Position numbers and translations under genes: made by a program. Below the pieces are notes generated by a model that was given only the letters and a program-made list of their open reading frames with translations, was not told the DNA's origin and did not search any database. Positions 5,980-9,375 of a DNA stretch of 9,375 nt are shown piece by piece. The stretch spans positions 1 through 9,375 of the forward strand of contig JACMMK010000184.1 in the NCBI GenBank assembly GCA_014379045.1, in the 5' to 3' direction. How positions within the stretch are numbered: position 1 is the stretch's first letter; the number at the start of each line of letters is the position of its first letter. Origin of the DNA: Burkholderiales bacterium. GTDB lineage: Bacteria; Pseudomonadota; Gammaproteobacteria; Burkholderiales; CAIKXV01.

Positions 5980-7710
5980 CTACCAGCCGAGCGCGTACGC
6001 CGGACGACGCGGGTCGGCCCCGGCGCTGCGCACGCCGGTCACCGGGTCGACGACGATCGCGCACGGCGCCCCGGCGAGCCAGGTGTAGTCGTCCCACCAG
6101 AACGTCTGATGGCCGAGACCGTCGAGCGCGGTGCCGACTGCGCGGTCGATGCGCCCCTCGAGCGCGAGCTGCCCGGGGAAATACGGATGCGGCTCGAACG
6201 ACCCGGGGAAGCTGTAGGTCGAAAAACGCGGCGCTTCGATCGCCGCCTGCGGATCCATCCCGAACAGCACGACGTTCAGGAACACCTGCACCATCGCCTG
6301 GCATTGCACGTCGCCCCCCGGTGTGCCGAGCGGCATGAACACCTTGCCGTCCTTCAGCGCAAGCGCGGGATTGGGCGTCAGCCGCGGGCGCACCCCGGGG
6401 GCCACCGAAGCGCGGTAGCGCGGATCGGCCCACGACTGGGTACCGCGGCCGGAACACACGATGCCGAGCCCCGGGATCAGCGGCGAATTGTTCGACCCGT
6501 CCGACGGGGTGACCGAGAACGCATTGCCGTGCCGGTCGACGACGCACGCGTAGGACGTGTCGCCGAGCGGCGACTTGTCGGCCGGTTCGGGGATCGGCAT
6601 CGGTGCGAGCCGCGCGTCGCCCTCGTTGCGCGGGTCGCCCGGCGGCGGCATCTCGGGCCACGCTACGTCGGCGCGGATCATCCGCGCGCGTTCGTCGGCG
6701 TACGCCTGCGACATCAGGTCGGCGATCGGCACGTCGACGAACCTCGGGTCACCGAAGAAATGATGCCGGTCCGAGAACGCGAGTTTCAGCGCCTCGGTGA
6801 TGCGGTGGATGTACGGCGTCGAGTTGTGCCCCATCGCCTTGAGATCGAAGCCCTTCAGCAGATTGAGCGTCATCGGCATCACCGGCCCCTGGCACCACGG
6901 CCCGCACGCGTGCACCTCGACGCCGGCGTAGGTGGTCGAGACCGTGGGCTCGATGCGTACGCGGAACTCGGCGAGGTCTTCGGCGCTCATCAGCCCGCCG
7001 TTCTCGGCGTGGAACTTGACGATCGCCCGCGCGATGTCGCCCTTGTAGAACGCGTCGCGCGCCGCCTGCAGGCCCGCGCCGCGGCCACCGCTTTTCACTT
7101 TCGACGCGGCCGCACGCTCTTCATCGGCCATGTATTGCAGCGTGCGCCCGAGATCGGTCTGGCGGAAGACCTCGCCCGGTTCGGGCGCCCGACCCCCGGG
7201 GAAGAACACCGGATAGCTGCTCGGATAGCGCTGGTACGAACTCTCGTTCTCTTTCAGGAACTCGGACATCAGCGCGTGCATCGGAAAGCCGTCGCGCGCG
7301 AGGCGGATCGACGCGGCCGCGACTTCACCGAAGCTCATCGTGCCGTGCAGCTCGAGCGCGGTGAGCCAGGCATCGGGCGCCGCCGGCACGATCGAGCGCA
7401 GCACGGTCGCCGGGATCTTGCCGCCGTGGTGCTTCATGAAGAAATCGGGGGTGATCGCGCGCGGCCATACCCCGAGCCCGTCGATCGAGATCAGTTCGCG
7501 CGTCTCGGCGCGGAAGATGATGATCGGCGCGACGCCGCCGAAGTTGACCTTCTCGGTCTGGGTGACACCGAGGGCGATGCCGGCCGCGACGCCCGCGTCG
7601 ATCGCATTGCCGCCGCCTTCGAGAATCTCGAACGCTGCATGCGCGGCGAGGTAGTGGCCAGCCGACACGACATGCCGGGTACCCATGATCGGAGGGCGCA
7701 TCGTCTGCAT
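5980..7710 (-). CDS. Gamma-glutamyltransferase family Ntn hydrolase (divergent, cytoplasmic)
   Basis: A 576-residue protein of the gamma-glutamyltransferase family, made as a precursor that cleaves itself before a threonine to give large and small subunits. I start it at the ATG at 7710-7708 because AGGGAG (7717-7722) lies six bases upstream; the frame stays open 46 codons further but that stretch looks non-coding. Family landmarks are GHYLAAHAAFEILEGGGNAIDA (18-39), VPAAPDAWLTALE (108-120), GEVFRQTDLGRTL (179-191), the processing site GDTSY with nucleophile T385, VVDRHGNAFSVT (390-401) and GTPGGD (462-467). There is no signal peptide, so it should be cytoplasmic, unlike E. coli Ggt. Several canonical gamma-glutamyl-binding elements differ: the SS pair is replaced (PRLTPNP, 442-448), and the NNQMDDF-type loop reads CSGRGTQSW (419-427). 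It may therefore be an amidohydrolase on another substrate, as with oxamate amidohydrolase HpxW. It lies 40 bp upstream of the Ldh_2 gene. Confidence 0.88.
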   Translation of the reverse strand: MQTMRPPIMGTRHVVSAGHYLAAHAAFEILEGGGNAIDAGVAAGIALGVTQTEKVNFGGVAPIIIFRAETRELISIDGLGVWPRAITPDFFMKHHGGKIPATVLRSIVPAAPDAWLTALELHGTMSFGEVAAASIRLARDGFPMHALMSEFLKENESSYQRYPSSYPVFFPGGRAPEPGEVFRQTDLGRTLQYMADEERAAASKVKSGGRGAGLQAARDAFYKGDIARAIVKFHAENGGLMSAEDLAEFRVRIEPTVSTTYAGVEVHACGPWCQGPVMPMTLNLLKGFDLKAMGHNSTPYIHRITEALKLAFSDRHHFFGDPRFVDVPIADLMSQAYADERARMIRADVAWPEMPPPGDPRNEGDARLAPMPIPEPADKSPLGDTSYACVVDRHGNAFSVTPSDGSNNSPLIPGLGIVCSGRGTQSWADPRYRASVAPGVRPRLTPNPALALKDGKVFMPLGTPGGDVQCQAMVQVFLNVVLFGMDPQAAIEAPRFSTYSFPGSFEPHPYFPGQLALEGRIDRAVGTALDGLGHQTFWWDDYTWLAGAPCAIVVDPVTGVRSAGADPRRPAYALGW

Positions 7711-7716
7711 TGCATT

Positions 7717-7722
7717 CTCCCT
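7717..7722 (-). promoter_or_regulatory. Ribosome binding site fixing the start of the GGT-family gene
   Basis: AGGGAG on the minus strand, six bases before the ATG at 7710. It supports this start over the longer open frame reaching 7848 and over the second ATG three codons downstream. Confidence 0.65.
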
Positions 7723-7798
7723 GGAAGAATTGGCGCGGAGGATTTGAGGCGGAGGCATTCGATCAAGAGCACAGCCACGAAGCGCAGGCCCGGCGACA

Positions 7799-7818
7799 CG
7801 CGCAGACTGCGCTGCGCG
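7799..7818 (-). terminator. Stem-loop downstream of the membrane protein gene, weak terminator candidate
   Basis: CGCGCAG (7799-7805), six-base loop and CTGCGCG (7812-7818) form a perfect seven-base-pair stem, 45 bases beyond the stop of the membrane protein gene. The 153-bp gap 7711-7863 separates that gene from the GGT-family gene. No T-run follows on the minus strand, so termination, attenuation or an mRNA-end stabiliser are all possible. I see no confident promoter for the GGT-family gene in this gap. Confidence 0.3.
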
Positions 7819-7863
7819 AGCATGCGATCGGCCTGAATCGCGCGACACGTCCGAGCTGCGAAT

Positions 7864-8682
7864 CTACTCCGAGCGCACCGGTGCCGCCACCGGCAGTGTC
7901 GCGGGCCAGCGCGCAGCGAGTGCTGCGAGTACCAGCAGGTCGAGCATCGCGTAGAACGCACCGGCGGCGAACGGCGGGTTGGCCGCCGACAGTGCGAGCC
8001 CGGGCACCTCCGGCCGCCACGTCCAGCTGCCCAGCGCGGTTCCGTACAGCTCCATCGCCAGCGCGAGCACGAACATCACCGAGTAGAGCGCGCGGTCGCG
8101 GCCGAATGCGAGGCAGCCTGCAAAGAGCAGGAACAGCAGCGCACCGAAACGATCGGCATCGCCGACCCACGCCCAGAGCGCCCAGACGGCGGCCAGCAGG
8201 GTGACACCGCGCACCGTCGCGTGCAGCGGCACCCGTGCGGCGATGATCACGCCGAGCGTCATCAGCAGCGCGTGGCCCGGTGGCACGAACAGCGGCAGAT
8301 TACCGAACCGGTAGTCGTACACGCCCCACACCAGAGACAGCCCGATTTCACCAGCGCCGGCAATCAGCATGCACAGGATCAGCGAGCGCCGCTCGGCCGC
8401 GCCGCCGGCACGGTAGAGGTACGCCCACACCGCACACGCCCAGAGCGTCGCCGCATGTTGCCCGGGCCAGCCGAAGGCCGCGTCGAGGGCAAGGCCGCCC
8501 GCGATCACCGCGACGATATGGACGACCGCGAACCGCGGCGCGCGCTGCCACAGCGGCGCAACCCCCGGCGTGACGGTCCTGCTGCGCGAAGGGCGGCTGG
8601 CGGGCCATGGTCCGGGTTCGCCGGCGTCGGCAACACGTTTCAATGCGCTCTCCGGGGCGGCGGCCGTTACACGAATGTTCAC
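7864..8682 (-). CDS. Multi-pass integral membrane protein of unknown function
   Basis: A 272-residue protein I do not recognise. After a polar, proline-rich N-terminus (1-50) it has seven or eight hydrophobic segments, at about 51-70, 77-92, 98-119, 134-150, 157-174, 177-194, 198-217 and 234-257. Two segments look like related halves: E112 followed by G-V-Y-D-Y-R (120-125) and then LPLFVPP (129-135), and E211 followed by G-S-W-T-W-R (218-223) and then a PP pair (236-237). This E...G-x-aromatic-x-aromatic pattern faintly recalls membrane carotenoid hydratase/cyclase-like proteins, but not enough to assign one. The annotated start is GTG at 8682 with a poor ribosome binding site. TTG at 8643, with GGAGAG (8648-8653) four bases upstream, is a good alternative and would remove 13 residues. 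It is divergent from the sarcosine oxidase gene and upstream of the GGT-family gene on the same strand. Confidence 0.8.
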   Translation of the reverse strand: MNIRVTAAAPESALKRVADAGEPGPWPASRPSRSRTVTPGVAPLWQRAPRFAVVHIVAVIAGGLALDAAFGWPGQHAATLWACAVWAYLYRAGGAAERRSLILCMLIAGAGEIGLSLVWGVYDYRFGNLPLFVPPGHALLMTLGVIIAARVPLHATVRGVTLLAAVWALWAWVGDADRFGALLFLLFAGCLAFGRDRALYSVMFVLALAMELYGTALGSWTWRPEVPGLALSAANPPFAAGAFYAMLDLLVLAALAARWPATLPVAAPVRSE

Positions 8683-8695
8683 GCTCGCGCCGCCA

Positions 8696-8722
8696 TTGCA
8701 AGCGCCGCGACATGCGTATAAA
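8696..8722 (+). promoter_or_regulatory. Candidate promoter for the sarcosine oxidase beta gene
   Basis: TTGCAA (8696-8701), a 15-base spacer and TATAAA (8717-8722) on the plus strand: four and five matches to the sigma-70 hexamers, with a slightly short spacer. Transcription would begin near 8729. A small inverted repeat GGGTCGTACCC (8738-8748) lies just downstream and could be an operator. Confidence 0.4.
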
Positions 8723-8760
8723 GCTTAGCGCATCCGAGGGTCGTACCCGGGATGTCATCG

Positions 8761-8778
8761 GCGCTGCGTTGACAGCGC
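8761..8778 (+). other. Leader stem-loop ahead of the sarcosine oxidase beta gene
   Basis: GCGCTG (8761-8766), loop CGTTGA and CAGCGC (8773-8778) form a perfect six-base-pair stem, 17 bases before the ATG at 8796. An overlapping alternative pairing, CTGCG (8764-8768) with CGCAG (8776-8780), is also possible. It could influence translation, since no clear ribosome binding site is present. Confidence 0.3.
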
Positions 8779-8795
8779 AGCCGGCGCTTGATCAG

Positions 8796-9375
8796 ATGCG
8801 TTTCCGAATCCATCACACCGTGCGCGCTCCCCCCGACGTGAACTACTCGATCTTCAGCCTCGCCCGCAACGCTGTCGACTTCCACCGGAACTGGCCCGAG
8901 GCATGGCGCAGTCCCGCACCGAAGCCGCACTACGATGTCGTCATCATCGGCGGCGGCGGTCACGGGCTCGCCACCGCGTACTACCTGGCCAAGGAGCACG
9001 GCATCACCAACGTGGCGGTGCTCGAGAAAGGCTGGATCGGCGGCGGCAATACCGGCCGCAATACGACGATCGTACGTTCGAACTACTACCTGGACGCCAA
9101 TGCGCATTTCTACGAGCATTCGCTGAAGTTGTGGGAGAAGCTATCGCAGGACCTCAATTTCAACGTGATGTTCAGTGCGCGCGGCGTCCTCAACCTCGCG
9201 CACACCTATGCCGATCTCGATGCGCAGGCGCGCCGCGGCAACGCGATGCGCCTGAACGGCATCGACGCGGTGGCGTTGGGCCGCGACGAGGTGGGTCGAA
9301 TGGTGCCGTCGCTCGATCTGTCGCCGGGCGCGCGCTACCCGATCATGGGCGGCCTTCTGCAGCCGCGCGGCGGCA
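8796..9375 (+). CDS. soxB: Sarcosine oxidase beta subunit (SoxB-type FAD-dependent oxidoreductase), 3' end outside window
   Basis: About 193 codons are visible and the frame is open at the right edge (a complete family member has about 415 residues). The sequence matches the beta subunit of heterotetrameric sarcosine oxidase: FSLARNAVDF near the start, PKPHYDVVIIGGGGHGLATA with the FAD-binding G52-x-G-x-x-G57 fingerprint, VLEKGWIGGGNTGRNTTIVR (75-94) with E77 likely contacting the adenine ribose, then FYEHSLKLWEKLSQDLNFNV and RRGNAMRLNGID. The enzyme oxidises sarcosine (N-methylglycine) to glycine plus formaldehyde, passing the methyl group to tetrahydrofolate in the cytoplasm. SoxD, SoxA and SoxG normally follow and would lie beyond the edge. 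The start is uncertain: ATG 8796 gives 14 extra residues compared with GTG 8838, where the family's usual N-terminus begins; neither has a good ribosome binding site, and the frame is open back to ATG 8712. It is divergent from the membrane protein gene. Confidence 0.9.
   Translation, partial: MRFRIHHTVRAPPDVNYSIFSLARNAVDFHRNWPEAWRSPAPKPHYDVVIIGGGGHGLATAYYLAKEHGITNVAVLEKGWIGGGNTGRNTTIVRSNYYLDANAHFYEHSLKLWEKLSQDLNFNVMFSARGVLNLAHTYADLDAQARRGNAMRLNGIDAVALGRDEVGRMVPSLDLSPGARYPIMGGLLQPRGG

Noticed and set aside
4653..6338. A 561-codon plus-strand open frame opposite the dehydrogenase and GGT-family genes
   Set aside because: It is very rich in Arg, His and Asp with no family motif. It is antisense to two clearly recognised proteins, which is a usual artefact of GC-rich codon usage.
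5929..7836. A 635-codon plus-strand open frame antisense to the GGT-family gene
   Set aside because: It is low-complexity R/H/D/E-rich sequence without domains, with no ribosome binding site of note, and it lies entirely opposite a well-supported gene.
7711..7848. N-terminal extension of the GGT-family gene by 46 codons
   Set aside because: The extension has no signal peptide or family similarity, includes a stem-loop, and a good ribosome binding site precedes the later ATG.
8769..8797. Perfect TTGACA (8769-8774) as a -35 box for the sarcosine oxidase gene
   Set aside because: The best-spaced -10 is TCAGAT, a poor match. Using it would also exclude ATG 8796 and leave GTG 8838 without a ribosome binding site. 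It remains possible but is less likely than the TATAAA promoter upstream.

Overview
This window is GC-rich (roughly two thirds G+C by eye) and densely coding. It looks like the chromosome of a proteobacterium, most likely a betaproteobacterium (Burkholderiales or relatives). The clues are two Bug/TctC-type solute-binding proteins, a VPLPA-type PEP-CTERM secreted protein, a Tat-exported amidohydrolase, and a SoxB-type sarcosine oxidase subunit. I see no rRNA, tRNA, CRISPR array, phage gene or insertion sequence.

Layout. (1) Positions 1-2870, minus strand: a Tat-signal amidohydrolase, then a Bug/TctC solute-binding protein, then the first 44 codons of a mandelate racemase/muconate-lactonizing-type enzyme that runs off the left edge. 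The last two are 9 bp apart and probably translationally coupled. (2) Positions 2871-2947: a 77-bp divergent promoter region with an operator-like inverted repeat. (3) Positions 2948-3958, plus strand: a second, different Bug/TctC solute-binding protein. (4) Positions 3959-4058: a convergent gap with two perfect stem-loops that look like back-to-back terminators. (5) Positions 4059-4640, minus strand: a secreted protein with a VPLPA-CTERM sorting tail and a region resembling LecA-type lectins. (6) Positions 4869-8682, minus strand: reading with transcription, an unrecognised multi-pass membrane protein, a gamma-glutamyltransferase-family Ntn hydrolase and a malate/lactate/ureidoglycolate-type dehydrogenase. 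The last two are only 40 bp apart. (7) Positions 8796-9375, plus strand: the 5' part of a heterotetrameric sarcosine oxidase beta subunit, cut by the right edge and divergent from the membrane protein.

The genes suggest scavenging and catabolism of small carboxylated or amide compounds. Two periplasmic Bug proteins would capture organic acids. An exported metal-dependent hydrolase or decarboxylase and an enolase-superfamily enzyme would process one of them. A GGT-like amidohydrolase paired with an Ldh_2-family NAD(P)-dependent 2-hydroxyacid dehydrogenase would form a second short pathway. SoxB belongs to methyl-glycine/one-carbon catabolism. No substrate can be fixed from sequence alone.

I found no clear novel defence or mobile system. 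The most interesting points are the GGT-family protein that lacks several canonical gamma-glutamyl-binding motifs next to an Ldh_2 dehydrogenase, the Tat protein with an unusually long n-region, the lectin-like VPLPA-CTERM protein, and the internally duplicated membrane protein.
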